A DNA stretch of 64,000 nucleotides from Anadara kagoshimensis (GCA_021292105.1 CM037875.1:61286060-61350059), one strand, 5' to 3'; numbered from the stretch's first letter, positions 27,701 through 40,797 are shown. The notes: generated from the letters alone by a model not told the origin. Program-made: numbers and translations.

Positions 27701-30700
27701 AAAGGGTCTATGTTCAATAAATATGATCATACAAAGGCAATATGTTAAATAGATATCATCATACAAAGGGTCTATGTTTAATAGATATGATCATACAAAG
27801 GCAATATGTTAAATAGATATGATCATACAAAGGGTCTATGTTTAATAGATATGATCATACAAAGGCAATATGTTAAATAGATATGATCATACAAAGGGTC
27901 TATGTTTAATAGATATGATCATACAAAGGCAATATGTTTAATAGATATGATCATACAAAGGGTCTATGTTCAATAGATATGATCATACAAAGGGTCTATG
28001 TTCAATAGATATGATCATACAAAGGCAATATGTTTAATAGATATGATCATACAAAGGGTCTATGTTTAATAGATATGACCATACAAAGGGTCTATGTTCA
28101 ATAAATATAATCATACAAAGGGTCTATGTTCAATAGATATGATCATACAAAGGGTCTATGTTTAATAGATATAATCATACAAAGGGTCTATGTTTAATAG
28201 ATATAATCATACAAAGGGTCTATGTTTAATAGATATGATCATACAAAAAGTCTATGTTCAATAGATATGATCATACAAAGGGTCTATGTTAAATAGATAT
28301 GATCATACAAAGGGTCTATGTTTAATAGATATAATCATACAAAAAGTCTATGTTTAATAGATATAATCATACAAAGGGTCTATGTTCAATAGATATGATC
28401 ATACAAAGGGTCTATGTTTAATAAATATGACCATACAAAGGGTCTATGTTCAATAGATATGACCTTACAAAGGGTCTATGTTCAATATATATAATCATAC
28501 AAGGTGTATGTTCAATAAATATGACCTTACAAAGGCAATATGTTTAATAGATATGAATCATCAAAGGGTCTATGTTCAATAGATATGACCTTACAAAGGC
28601 AATATGTTTAATAGATATAATCATACAAAGGGTCTATGTTTAATAGATATGATCATACAAAGGCAATATGTTTTAATAGATATGATCATACAAAGGGTCT
28701 ATGTTCAATAGATATGACATACAAAGGGTCTATGTTCAATAGATATGATCATACAAAGGGTCTATGTTCATAGATATGCCTTACAAAGGTCTATTTTAAT
28801 AGATATATCATACAAAGGGTCTATGTTCAATAGATATGATCATACAAAGGTATGTTTAATAGATATGATCATACAAAGGGTCTATGTTCAATAGATATGA
28901 TCATACAAAGGGTGTATGTTCAATAAATATGACCATACAAGGGGTCTATGTTCAATAGATATAATCATACAAAGGGTGTATGTTCAATAAATATGACCAT
29001 ACAAGGGGTCTATGTTCAATAGATATGATCATACAAAGGCAATATGTTAAATAGATATGACCATACAAAGGCAATATGTAAATAGATATGACCATACAAA
29101 GGCAATATGTTAAATAGATATGACCATACACAGGGTCTAATGTTAAATAGATATGATCATACAAAGGCAATATGTTAAATAGATATGATCATACAAAGGC
29201 AATATGTTCAATAGATATGATCATACAAAGGCAATATGTTAAATAGATATGATCATACAAAGGCAATATGTTAAATATATGATCATAAAAAGGCAATATG
29301 TTAAATAGATATGATCATACAAAGGGTCTATGTTAAATAGATATGATCATACAAAGGCAATATGTTAAATAGATATGACCATACAAAGGGTCTATGTTTA
29401 ATAGATATGATCATACAAAGGGTCTATGTTAATATATATGATCATACAAGGCAATATGTTAAATAGATATGATCATACAAAGGGTCTATGTTAAATAGAT
29501 ATATCATACAAAGGCAATATGTTAAATAGATATGACCATACAAAGGGTCTATGTTAAATAGATATGATCATACAAAGGCAATGTTAAATAGATATGATCA
29601 TACAAAGGGTCTATGTTTAATAGATATGATCATACAAGGGTCTATGTTCAATAGATATGACCTTACAAAGGGTCTATGTTAAATAGATATGATCATACAA
29701 AGGCAATATGTTAAATAGATATGATCATACAAAGGCAATATGTTAAATAGATATGATCATACAAAGGGTCTATGTTTAATAGATATGATCATACAAAGGG
29801 TCTATGTTCAATAGATATATCATACAAAGGGTCTATGTTTAATAGATATGATCATACAAAGGGTCTATGTTAATAGATATGAATCATACAAAGGGTCTAT
29901 GTTAAATAGATAGATCATACAAAGGCAATATGTTAAATAGATATAATCATACAAAGGTCTATGTTTAATAGATATGATCATACAAAGGGTCTATGTTTAA
30001 TAGATATAATCATACAAAGGGTCTATGTTAAATAGATATGATCATACAAAGGCAATTGTTCAATAGATATGACCATACAAAGGGTCTATGTTTAATAGAT
30101 ATGATCATACAAAGGGTCTATGTTTCAATAGATATGTCATACAAAGGCAATATGTTTAATAGATATGATCATCAAAGGTCTATGTTCAATAGATATGACC
30201 TTACAAAGGGTCTATGTTATAATAGATATGACCTTACAAAGGGTCTATGTTCAATAGATATGATCATACAAAGGGTCTATGTTTAATAGATATGACCTTA
30301 CAAAGGGACTATGTTGAATAGATATGATCATACAAAGGGTCTATGTTCAATAGATATGACCTTACAAAGGGTCTATGTTCAATAGATATGATCATACAAA
30401 GGGTCTATGTTCAATAGATATGACCTTACAAAGGGTCTATGTTCAATAGATATGATCATACAAAGGGTCTATGTTCAATAGATATGACCTTACAAAGGGT
30501 CTATGTTCAATAGATATGATCATACAAAGGGTCTATGTTCAATAGATATGACCTTACAAAGGGTCTATGTTTAATAGATATGACCTTACAAAGGGTCTAT
30601 GTTCAATAGATATGATCATACAAAGGGTCTATGTTCAATAAATATGATCATACAAAGGCAATATGTTCAATAGATATGACCATACAAAGGGTCTATTTTT

Positions 30701-33700
30701 AATAGATATGATCATACAAAGGGTCTATGTTCAATAGATATGATCATACAAAGGCAATATGTTTAATAGATATGATCATACAAAGGGTCTATGTTCAATA
30801 GATATGACCTTACAAAGGGTCTATGTTTAATAGATATGACCTACAAAGGGTCTATGTTCAATAGATATGATCATACAAAGGTCTATGTTCAATAATATGA
30901 TCATACAAAGGCAATATGTTAATAGATATGATCATACAAAGGGTCTATGTTTTAATAGATATGATCATACAAAGGCAATATGTTAAATAGATATGATCAT
31001 ACAAAGGGTCTATGTTTAATAGATATGATCATACAAAGGCAATATGTTAAATAGATATGATCATACAAAGGGTCTATGTTTAATAGATATGATCATACAA
31101 AGGCAATATGTAAATAGATATGATCATACAAAGGGTCTATGTTTATAGATATGATCATACAAAGGCAATATGTTTAATAGATATGATCATACAAAGGTCT
31201 ATGTTCAATAGATATGATCATACAAAGGGTCTATGTTCAATAGATATGATCATACAAAGGCAATATGTTTAATAGATATGATCATACAAAGGTCTATGTT
31301 TAATAGATATGACCATACAAAGGGTCTATGTTCAATAAATATAATCATACAAAGGGTCTATGTTCAATAGATATGATCATACAAAGGGTCTATGTTAATA
31401 GATATAATCATACAAAGGGTCTATGTTTAATAGATATAATCATAAAAAGGGTCTATGTTTAATAGATATGATCATACAAAGTCTATGTTCAATAGATATG
31501 ATCATACAAAGGGTCTATGTTTAATAAATATGACATACAAGGGTCTATGTTCAATAGATATATGACCTTACAAAGGGTCTATGTTCATATATATATCATA
31601 CAAAGGGTGTATGTTCAAAATATGACCTTACAAAGGCAATATGTTTATAGATATGATCATACAAAGGTCTATGTTCAATAGATATGACCTTACAAAGGCA
31701 ATATGTTTAATAGATATAATCATACAAAGTTCTATGTTTAATATATATGATCATACAAAGGCAATATGTTTAATAGATATGATCATACAAAGGGTCTATG
31801 TTCAATAGATATGATCATACAAAGGTCTATGTTCAATAGATATGATCATACAAAGGGTCTATGTTCATAGATATGACCTTACAAAGGGTCTATGTTCAAT
31901 AGATATAATCATAAGGGTCTATGTTCAATAGATATGATCATACAAAGGGTGTATGTTCAATAAATATGACCATACAAGGGGTCTATGTTCAATAGATATA
32001 ATCATAAAGGGTGTATGTTCAATAAATATGACCATACAAGGGTCTATGTTCATAGATATAATCATACAAAGGGTCTATGTTCAATAGATATGACCTTACA
32101 AAGGCAATATGTTTAATAGATATGATCATACAAAGGCAATATGTTTAATAGATATGATCATACAAAGGGTCTATGTTTAATAGATATGATCATACAAAGG
32201 CAATATGTTTTAATAGATATGACCTTACAAAGGGTCTATGTTCAATAGATATACCTTACAAAGGGTCTATGTTTAATAGATATGATCATACAAAGGGTCT
32301 ATGTTTAATAGATCTGATCATAGAAAGGGTCTATGTTCAATAGATATAATCATACAAAGGGGTCTATGTTTAATAGATATGATCATACAAAGGGTCTATG
32401 TTTAATAGATATGATCATACAAAGGGTCTATGTTTAATAGATATGATCATACAAAGGGTCTATGCTCAATAGATATAATCATACAAAGGGTCTATGTTCA
32501 ATAGATATGATCATACAAAGGGTCTATGTTAAATAGATATGATCATACAAAGGGTGTATGTTCAATAGATATAACCTTACAAAGGGTCTATGTTCAATAG
32601 ATATGACCTTACAAAGGGAATATGTTTAATAGATATGATCATACAAAGGGTCTATGTTCAATACATATGACCTTACAAAGGGTCTATGTTCAATAGATAT
32701 GACCTTACAAAGGGTCTATGTTCAATAGATATGACCTTACAAAGGGTCTATGTTCAATAGATATGACCTTACAAAGGGTCTATGTTCAATAGATATGACC
32801 TTACAAAGGGTCTATGTTCAATAAATATGACCTTACAAAGGGTCTATGTTCAATAGATATGACCTTACAAAGGGTCTATGTTCAATAGATATGACCTTAC
32901 AAAGGGTCTATGTTCAATAGATATGACCTTACAAAGGGTCTATGTTCAATAGATATGACCTTACAAAGGGTCTATGTTCAATAAATATGACCTTACAAAG
33001 GGTCTATGTTCAATAGATATAACGATACAAAGGGTCTATGTTCAATAAATATGACCATACAAGGGGTCTATGTTCAATAGATATGACCTTACAAAGGCAA
33101 TATGTTTAACAGATATGATCATACAAAGGGTCTATGTTCAATAGATATGATCATACAAAGGGTCTATGTTCAATAGATATGATCATACAAAGGGTCTATG
33201 TTCAATAGATATGATCATACAAAGGGTCTATGTTCAATAGATATGACCATACAAAGGGTCTCTGTTTAATAGATATGATCATACAAAGGGTCTATGTTTA
33301 ATAGATATGATAATACAAAGGGTCTATGTTTAATAGATATGATCATACAAAGGGTCTATGTTCAATAGATATGATCATACAAAGGGTCTATGTTCAATAC
33401 ATATAATCATACAAAGGGTCTATGTTTAATAGATATGATCATACAAAGGGTCTATGTTCAATAGATATGATCATACAAAGGGTCTATGTTTAATAGATAT
33501 GACCTTACAAAGGGTCTATGTTCAATAGATATGACCTTACAAAGGGTCTATGTTTAATAGATATGATCATACAAAGGGTCTATGTTCAATAGATATGATC
33601 ATACAAAGGGTCTATGTTCAATAAATATAATCATACAAAGGGTCTATGTTTAATAGATATGATCATACAAAGGGTCTATGTTTAATAGATATGATCATAC

Positions 33701-36700
33701 AAAGGGTCTATGTTTAATAGATATGATCATACAAAGGGTCTATGTTCAATAGATATGATCATACAAAGGGTCTATGTTCAATAAATATAATCATACAAAG
33801 GGTCTATGTTCAATAGATATGACCTTACAAAGGCAATATGTTTAATAGATATGATCATACAAAGGGTCTATGTTCAATAGATATGATCATACAAAGGGTC
33901 TATGTTCAATAGATATAATCATACAAAGGGTCTATGTTTAATAGATATGATCATACAAAGGGTCTATGTTCAATAGATATGATCATACAAAGGCAATATG
34001 TTTAATAGATATGATCATACAAAGGGTCTATGTTCAATAGATATGACCTTACAAAGGGTCTATGTTTAATAGATATGACCTTACAAAGGTCTATGTTCAA
34101 TAGATATGATCATACAAAGGGTCTATGTTTAATAGATATGACCTTACAAAGGGTCTATGTTCAATAGATATGATCATACAAAGGGTCTATGTTTAATAGA
34201 TATGACATTACAAAGGGATATGTTCAATAGATATGATCATACAAAGGCATGTTCAATAGATATGATCATACAAAGGGTCTATGTTCAATAGATATGACCT
34301 ACAAAGGCTATGTTTAATAGATATGACCTTACAAAGGGTCTATGTTCAATAGATATGATCATTACAAAGGGTCTATGTTTAATAGATATGACCTTACAAA
34401 GGGACTATGTTCAATAGATATGATCATACAAAGGGTCTATGTTCAATAGATATGACCTTACAAAGGGTCTATGTTCAATAGATATGATCATACAAAGGGT
34501 CTATGTTCAATAGATATGACCTTACAAAGGGTCTATGTTCAATAGATATGATCATACAAAGGGTCTATGTTCAATAGATATGACCTTACAAAGGGTCTAT
34601 GTTCAATAGATATGATCATACAAAGGGTCTATGTTCAATAGATATGACCTTACAAAGGGTCTATGTTCAATAGATATGACATACAAAGGGTCTATGTTCA
34701 ATAGATATGATCATACAAAGGGTCTATGTTCAATAAATATCATACAAAGGCAATATGTTCAATAGATATGACCATACAAAGGGTCTATTTTTAATAGATA
34801 TGATCATACAAAGGGTCTATGTTCAATAGATATGATCATACAAAGGCAATATGTTTTAGATATGATCATACAAAGGGTCTATGTTCAATAGATATGACCT
34901 ACAAAGGGTCTATGTTTAATAGATATGACATTACAAAGGGTCTATGTTCAATAGATATGATCATACAAAGGGTCTATGTTCAATAAATATGATCATACAA
35001 AGGCAATATGTTAAATAGATATGATCATACAAAGGGTCTATGTTTAATAGATATGATCATACAAAGGCAATATGTTAAATAGATATGATCATACAAAGGG
35101 TCTATGTTTAATAGATATGATCATACAAAGGCAATATGTTAAATAGATATGATCATACAAAGGGTCTATGTTTAATAGATATGATCATACAAAGGCAATA
35201 TGTTTAATAGATATGATCATACAAAGGGTCTATGTTCAATAGATATGATCATACAAAGGGTCTATGTTCAATAGATATGATCATACAAAGGCAATATGTT
35301 TAATAGATATGATCATACAAAGGGTCTATGTTTAATAGATATGACCATACAAAGGGTCTATGTTCAATAAATATAATCATACAAAGGGTCTATGTTCAAT
35401 AGATATGATCATACAAAGGGTCTATGTTTAATAGATATAATCATACAAAGGGTCTATGTTTAATAGATATAATCATACAAAGGGTCTATGTTTAATAGAT
35501 ATGATCATACAAAAAGTCTATGTTCAATAGATATGATCATACAAAGGGTCTATGTTTAATAAATATGACCATACAAAGGGTCTATGTTCAATAGATATGA
35601 CCTTACAAAGGGTCTATGTTCAATATATATAATCATACAAAGGGTGTATGTTCAATAAATATGACCTTACAAAGGCAATATGTTTAATAGATATGATCAT
35701 ACAAAGGGTCTATGTTCAATAGATATGACCTTACAAAGGCAATATGTTTAATAGATATAATCATACAAAGGGTCTATGTTTAATAGATATGATCATACAA
35801 AGGCAATATGTTTAATAGATATGATCATACAAAGGGTCTATGTTCAATAGATATGATCATACAAAGGGTCTATGTTCAATAGATATGATCATACAAAGGG
35901 TCTATGTTCAATAGATATGACCTTACAAAGGGTCTATGTTCAATAGATATAATCATACAAAGGGTCTATGTTCAATAGATATGATCATACAAAGGGTGTA
36001 TGTTCAATAAATATGACCATACAAGGGGTCTATCTTCAATAGATATAATCATACAAAGGGTGTATGTTCAATAAATATGACCATACAAGGGGTCTATGTT
36101 CAATAGATATAATCATACAAAGGGTCTATGTTCAATAGATATGACCTTACAAAGGCAATATGTTTAATAGATATGATCATACAAAGGCAATATGTTTAAT
36201 AGATATGATCATACAAAGGGTCTATGTTTAATAGATATGATCATACAAAGGCAATATGTTTAATAGATATGACCTTACAAAGGGTCTATGTTCAATAGAT
36301 ATGACCTTACAAAGGGTCTATGTTTAATAGATATGATCATACAAAGGGTCTATGTTTAATAGATCTGATCATAGAAAGGGTCTATGTTCAATAGATATAA
36401 TCATACAAAGGGTCTATGTTTAATAGATATGATCATACAAAGGGTCTATGTTTAATAGATATGATCATACAAAGGGTCTATGTTTAATAGATATGATCAT
36501 ACAAAGGGTCTATGCTCAATAGATATAATCATACAAAGGGTCTATGTTCAATAGATATGATCATACAAAGGGTCTATGTTAAATAGATATGATCATACAA
36601 AGGGTGTATGTTCAATAGATATAACCTTACAAAGGGTCTATGTTCAATAGATATGACCTTACAAAGGGAATATGTTTAATAGATATGATCATACAAAGGG

Positions 36701-39700
36701 TCTATGTTCAATACATATGACCTTACAAAGGGTCTATGTTCAATAGATATGACCTTACAAAGGGTCTATGTTCAATAGATATGACCTTACAAAGGGTCTA
36801 TGTTCAATAGATATGACCTTACAAAGGGTCTATGTTCAATAGATATGACCTTACAAAGGGTCTATGTTCAATAAATATGACCTTACAAAGGGTCTATGTT
36901 CAATAGATATGACCTTACAAAGGGTCTATGTTCAATAGATATGACCTTACAAAGGGTCTATGTTCAATAGATATGACCTTACAAAGGGTCTATGTTCAAT
37001 AGATATGACCTTACAAAGGGTCTATGTTCAATAAATATGACCTTACAAAGGGTCTATGTTCAATAGATATAACGATACAAAGGGTCTATGTTCAATAAAT
37101 ATGACCATACAAGGGGTCTATGTTCAATAGATATGACCTTACAAAGGCAATATGTTTAACAGATATGATCATACAAAGGGTCTATGTTCAATAGATATGA
37201 TCATACAAAGGGTCTATGTTCAATAGATATGATCATACAAAGGGTCTATGTTCAATAGATATGATCATACAAAGGGTCTATGTTCAATAGATATGACCAT
37301 ACAAAGGGTCTCTGTTTAATAGATATGATCATACAAAGGGTCTATGTTTAATAGATATGATAATACAAAGGGTCTATGTTTAATAGATATGATCATACAA
37401 AGGGTCTATGTTCAATAGATATGATCATACAAAGGGTCTATGTTCAATACATATAATCATACAAAGGGTCTATGTTTAATAGATATGATCATACAAAGGG
37501 TCTATGTTCAATAGATATGATCATACAAAGGGTCTATGTTTAATAGATATGACCTTACAAAGGGTCTATGTTCAATAGATATGACCTTACAAAGGGTCTA
37601 TGTTTAATAGATATGATCATACAAAGGGTCTATGTTCAATAGATATGATCATACAAAGGGTCTATGTTCAATAAATATAATCATACAAAGGGTCTATGTT
37701 TAATAGATATGATCATACAAAGGGTCTATGTTTAATAGATATGATCATACAAAGGGTCTATGTTTAATAGATATGATCATACAAAGGGTCTATGTTCAAT
37801 AGATATGATCATACAAAGGGTCTATGTTCAATAAATATAATCATACAAAGGGTCTATGTTCAATAGATATGACCTTACAAAGGCAATATGTTTAATAGAT
37901 ATGATCATACAAAGGGTCTATGTTCAATAGATATGATCATACAAAGGGTCTATGTTCAATAGATATAATCATACAAAGGGTCTATGTTCAATAGATATGA
38001 CCTTACAAAGGGTCTATGTTTAATAAATATGACCTTACAAAGGGTCTATGTTCAATAGATATGACCATACAAGGGGTCTATGTTCAATAGATATGACCTT
38101 CCAAGGTAATATGTTCAATAGATATGACCTTACAGAGGGTCTATGTTCAATAGATATGACCATACAAAGGGTCTATGTTCAATAGATATGATCATACAAA
38201 GGGTCTATGTTCAATAGATATGATTTTACAAAGGGTCTATGTTCAATAGATATGATCATACAAAAAGTCTATGTTCAATAGACATAACTTACAAAGGGTC
38301 TATGTTCAATAGATATGACCTAGGATATGACCTTACAAAGGATCTATGTTCAATAGATATAACCTTACAAAGGGACTATGTTAAAAAAATATGACCAAAC
38401 AAAGGGTCTATGTTCAATAGACATGACCTTGCTCAATAATTACCAATATAGAGGTATGATATGACTCAATAATTACCAATATAGAGGTATGATATGACTC
38501 AATAGTTACCTATATAGATGTATGATATGACTCAATAATTAGTTATATAGAGGTATATGACTCAATAATTACCTATATAGATGTATGATATGACAATAAT
38601 AACTCATATAGATGTATATGACTCAATAATTACCTATATAGAGGTATGATATGACTCAATAATTACCCATTTAGATGTATGATATGACTCAATAATTACC
38701 TATATAGATGTATGATATGACTCAATAATTACCTATATAGAGGTATGATATGACTCAATAATTACCCATATAGATGTATGATATGACTCAATAATTACCT
38801 ATATCATGTATATAGATGTATGATATGACTCAATAATTACCTATACAGATGTATGATATGACTCAATAATTACCAATATAGAGGTATCATATATATATAT
38901 CAATAATTACCCGTATAGATGAATCATATGACGTGAAGAATTCAATCTTATTGTCACTATCTTTCATATTGTTGTCGGTCAATTTAACACAGATCTGTCC
39001 ATCACTACTGAGATATTTATGGATAGTCATCTTACAGTTTCTGATTGAATTCCCATCCCATCTGACATATGTACCTGTTGTATCCACATAAATATCTGAT
39101 TTACAACTGGCATCAGAGAACAATGTAACTGAAAATAAAAACAAATATGGGCATCATCAATGAACCAGCTGTCCAGCCACCAAGACACCAATAAGTATAT
39201 TTATTATACCTCATTAGAAAAATACGATACTATCTGTAATTTGATTGGATCTTTGGATCGTGTGATCAGGGTGGAGAAAACATCGTGTATCCCTCTGAAA
39301 ACATCATATCCCACCTCTTCGGAACACACCATGACGTCACAATAATATGACGTCATCAATGGAGAATCGGTCACGACGTTCTAGCGTTTGCCTCCGATGA
39401 GTTCCGATAGGAGAATAAGGAAATGAATCGGAGAAGGATGATGTTTTCAGGCTGTCTTTTTTTTAATATTTTTCTTTCTTTCTGTTTTTCTTATTACAAT
39501 GGTTATCTTTCGGTATAATAAACATTTTATTGCCTTTGTTTGAGGGAGATATGAACATTTGTTCACCCTTAACAACTCGCATCTCCCTGGGGCTTCGCCC
39601 TCGGGAAATACGACTTGTTGTGGGTGAACAAATGTTCATATCTCCCTCACTCAAAGGCAATAAATGTATAATATACCAATCAAGACACCAATAGTATACA

Positions 39701-40797
39701 GAGTATAGCCTGTCTAGTCACCAAGACAACAATAGGTATATATATACCTATCTAGACACCAATACATGTATACAGAGTATAGCCTGTCCAGTCACCCAGA
39801 CAACAATAAGTATATATATATACCTATCTAGACACCAATACATGTATACAGAGTATAGCCTGTCCAGTCACCAAGACAACAATAAGTATATATATATACC
39901 TATCTAGACACCAATACATGTATACAGAGTATAGCCTGTCTAGTCACCAAGACAACAATAAGTATATATATATACCTATCTAGACACCAATACATGTATA
40001 CAGAGTATAGCCTGTCCAGTCACCAAGACACCAATAAGTATATAATTATATATATATAGTATTACCTATCTAGACACCAAAATATGTATACAGAGTATAG
40101 CCTGTCCAGTCACCCAGACACCAATAAGTATATAAATATATATATAAAGTATTACCTATCTAGACAACAAAATATGTATACAGAGTATAGCCTGTCCAGT
40201 CACCCAGACACCAATAAGTATATGTGATGATTAAGTTGCAAATTTGCTTTGCATGGCAATGGAAGTTATAGTACTATAAACACCATTTCTAGACAGTTTT
40301 ATAGTTATATTTACATTTCACATTTTTTTGAACATCTTATTTTTTGGTTTTTAATTCTGAAATAACTTTAAAGCACTGCCTTGTATGGCATGCATTTCCA
40401 ATCACCGGAACAGCCAATCAATGATGTCACACGTATAGACATAAGAGATGAGTGACATCAGATTAGCAATAGTAATTATACTCCTACAATTACCATTTGG
40501 TCTCAAACACTGTTTAATACATTACAATGTCACAAATGTAGATATATGATAATATAGTATCATTAGCTTACTTTCCATGTATTCATGTATTTCTCTAGTT
40601 ATTATTTCAACTATAGTTGTATTGACCTGAGATGATTTTAACAATAACTTACTTAATACATGTGATATAGAGATATAAGAGTACAGGTATACATTTTTGT
40701 ATTAGTACATGTACTTACAATCTGATGTAGCACTATATACTCCTTGTCCAGTTAATAAAGTCACCAACAGGTGTAGAAGTATTGTTAAATTCTCCAT
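15659..40797 (-). CDS. Five-exon gene for a type I membrane protein with a repeat-rich PPPY-ended tail
   Basis: Coding exons in order are 40797-40719, 39128-38911, 21105-20982, 20128-19004 and 15723-15659. Every intron begins GT and ends AG, and the phases fit (1, 0, 1, 1), giving 536 codons. Seen in the product: a hydrophobic signal peptide (residues about 1-22), an ectodomain of about 120 residues with four cysteines, a Val/Ile-rich transmembrane helix (about 154-178), a CCCC cluster, a Pro/Gln/Tyr-rich tail with 11 copies of a 25-residue repeat, and a C-terminus with PPPY. Four cysteines and beta-like strands resemble a CUB domain, but this is a guess. The layout (ectodomain, one helix, cysteines, PPxY tail) is also reminiscent of Shisa-type adaptors; no homology is claimed. 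PPPY usually binds WW domains such as those of NEDD4 ligases. An in-frame TAA lies in tail repeat 3 (19649-19647). Function is unknown. Confidence 0.75.
15905..18768. repeat. 65-bp minisatellite in intron 4, about 44 copies
   Basis: The unit spacing is 65 bp (for example tacaagtgtc at 17041 and 17106), with core words catgttatttacaagtg, cacaaatgaccatctgc and ttatggacaggactg. Copies differ by single substitutions (gtc/gtg, ctgctt/ccgctt, ttatgg/ttgtgg). It fills most of the 3.28-kb intron between exons 4 and 5. Confidence 0.93.
18996..19816 (-). repeat. 75-bp coding minisatellite, 11 copies
   Basis: Eleven head-to-tail copies of a 75-bp unit lie inside exon 4 and are nearly identical. The differences seen are Leu/Arg swaps (actcgagg for actagagg), one Pro-to-Leu copy (19071-19145), one Val-to-Glu copy (19671-19745) and one TAT-to-TAA copy (19596-19670). 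Being 25 codons long, the unit keeps the frame whatever the copy number. The plus strand is also open across it, but that is a shadow. Confidence 0.95.
19004..20128 (-). CDS. Exon 4: transmembrane helix and 11-repeat cytoplasmic tail
   Basis: The acceptor TTAATTTTAG lies at 20129 and above; the exon enters with two bases completing a Ser codon. It encodes a short stalk (NEIYPTIVKD), a helix of about 25 Val/Ile residues, CCCCMKGRR, and a Gln/Pro/Gly/Tyr-rich tail (MYPQQPGYPAQP). Eleven 75-bp repeats follow (18996-19816, each about MTGQPLVYNQYQ plus GNPPPQSEQTGIQ). Repeat 3 has TAT changed to TAA by one T/A difference (19649-19647), codon 301 of the model. The chosen donor is the CAG/GTATAC in the last repeat (GT at 19003-19002), which joins in frame to exon 5. 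The same donor sequence recurs in the other repeats. Confidence 0.78.
20395..20835. repeat. 28-bp degenerate minisatellite in intron 3, about 16 copies
   Basis: The repeated core is acacaccagtgcttacacag followed by gagacat, at roughly 28-bp spacing with many substitutions. It occupies half of the 853-bp intron between exons 3 and 4. The minus-strand ORF inside it (20822-20577) is Cys/His-rich by chance of the unit and is not a gene. Confidence 0.85.
20982..21105 (-). CDS. Exon 3: second part of the ectodomain (small exon)
   Basis: This 124-nt exon is too short to show as a long ORF. The acceptor is TTATTTTTAG at 21106 and above, after a T-rich tract. The donor is GTAGGT (20981-20976). It reads in phase 0 at entry and phase 1 at exit, exactly what exons 2 and 4 need. 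It encodes the fourth cysteine (YEKCTYS) and a strand-like end (SFTLKIFTDN). The combination of open frame, matching phases and fitting content makes it convincing. Confidence 0.75.
21370..38430. repeat. 32-bp minisatellite filling intron 2, over 500 copies
   Basis: Units of 32 bp start agatatgatcatacaaagg and end either gtctatgtttaat or caatatgttaaat. About 17 kb is occupied. The early copies (21370-21480) have the variant ccttggaaaggac. Alternating unit types form a 64-bp dimer in places (22560-23220, 27760-27930, 35000-35200). Larger blocks recur with offsets of about 3.1 and 4.05 kb. It lies wholly in the intron between exons 2 and 3. Short ORFs inside it (29170-28952, 30038-30286) are by-products. 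Confidence 0.95.
38430..38910. repeat. 33-bp minisatellite next to exon 2, about 14 copies
   Basis: The unit on the plus strand is tgactcaataattacctat followed by atagatgtatgata. Copies begin near 38432, 38465, 38498 and so on up to the exon 2 border. The minus-strand form contains TATATGGGTAATTATTG-like sequence, close to the true exon end and donor (ATACGG/GTAATTATTG), so the array seems to have grown from the exon-intron junction. Confidence 0.88.
38911..39128 (-). CDS. Exon 2: first part of the ectodomain
   Basis: The acceptor is ATTTTCAG just above 39128 and the donor is GTAATT at 38910-38905. The exon is 218 nt, entered in phase 1 and left in phase 0 (72 full codons). It encodes three of the four ectodomain cysteines (in SCKSD, NCKMT and QICVK) and alternating hydrophobic/polar stretches typical of beta strands. 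The exon's last 20 or so bases plus the donor closely match the 33-bp minisatellite that follows in the intron. Confidence 0.78.
39206..39460. repeat. Foldback insertion in intron 1 with two CRE-like sites
   Basis: Inverted arms contain ctgaaaacatcat (near 39296) and atgatgttttcag (near 39439), with cttcggaac and gttccgat further in. Between them lie two TGACGTCA-type palindromes about 20 bp apart (39331 and 39349). No transposase is present. It is probably a non-autonomous DNA element or part of one composite insertion with the next feature. Confidence 0.55.
39511..39677. repeat. Palindromic MITE, about 167 bp, in intron 1
   Basis: Arms of about 60 bp are near-perfect inverted copies. The left has ttattgcctttgtttgaggg then agatatgaacatttgttcac; the right has gtgaacaaatgttcatatct then ccctcactcaaaggcaat. 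The centre holds a small hairpin with a TTCG loop (gggc-ttcg-ccct). The ORF across it is not a gene. Confidence 0.8.
39673..40222. repeat. About 76-bp tandem repeat in intron 1, 6-7 copies
   Basis: The repeating words are acagagtatagcctgtccag, tcaccaagacaacaataag, tatatatatacctatctag and acaccaatacatgtat. A lone stretch of the same unit is seen at about 39167-39200, so the sequence at 39206-39672 looks inserted into the array. Confidence 0.88.
40223..40718. other. Unique AT-rich intron 1 sequence
   Basis: There is no repeat, RNA gene or coding signal that I can see. The stretch lies between the 76-bp array and the exon 1 donor. Confidence 0.6.
40719..40797 (-). CDS. Exon 1: start codon and signal peptide
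   Basis: The ATG is at 40797-40795. Twenty-six codons encode a short N-terminus (MENLT) followed by a Leu/Ile/Val-rich core and a small-residue end (GVYSA), so a signal peptide cut near residue 22-23 is likely. The exon ends one base into a codon at a strong donor, GTAAGT (40718-40713). I chose this ATG because it directly precedes the hydrophobic core and no upstream in-frame extension looks coding. Confidence 0.75.

Noticed and set aside
39463-39660. 65-codon minus ORF in intron 1
   Set aside because: It lies over the two arms of a palindromic MITE.
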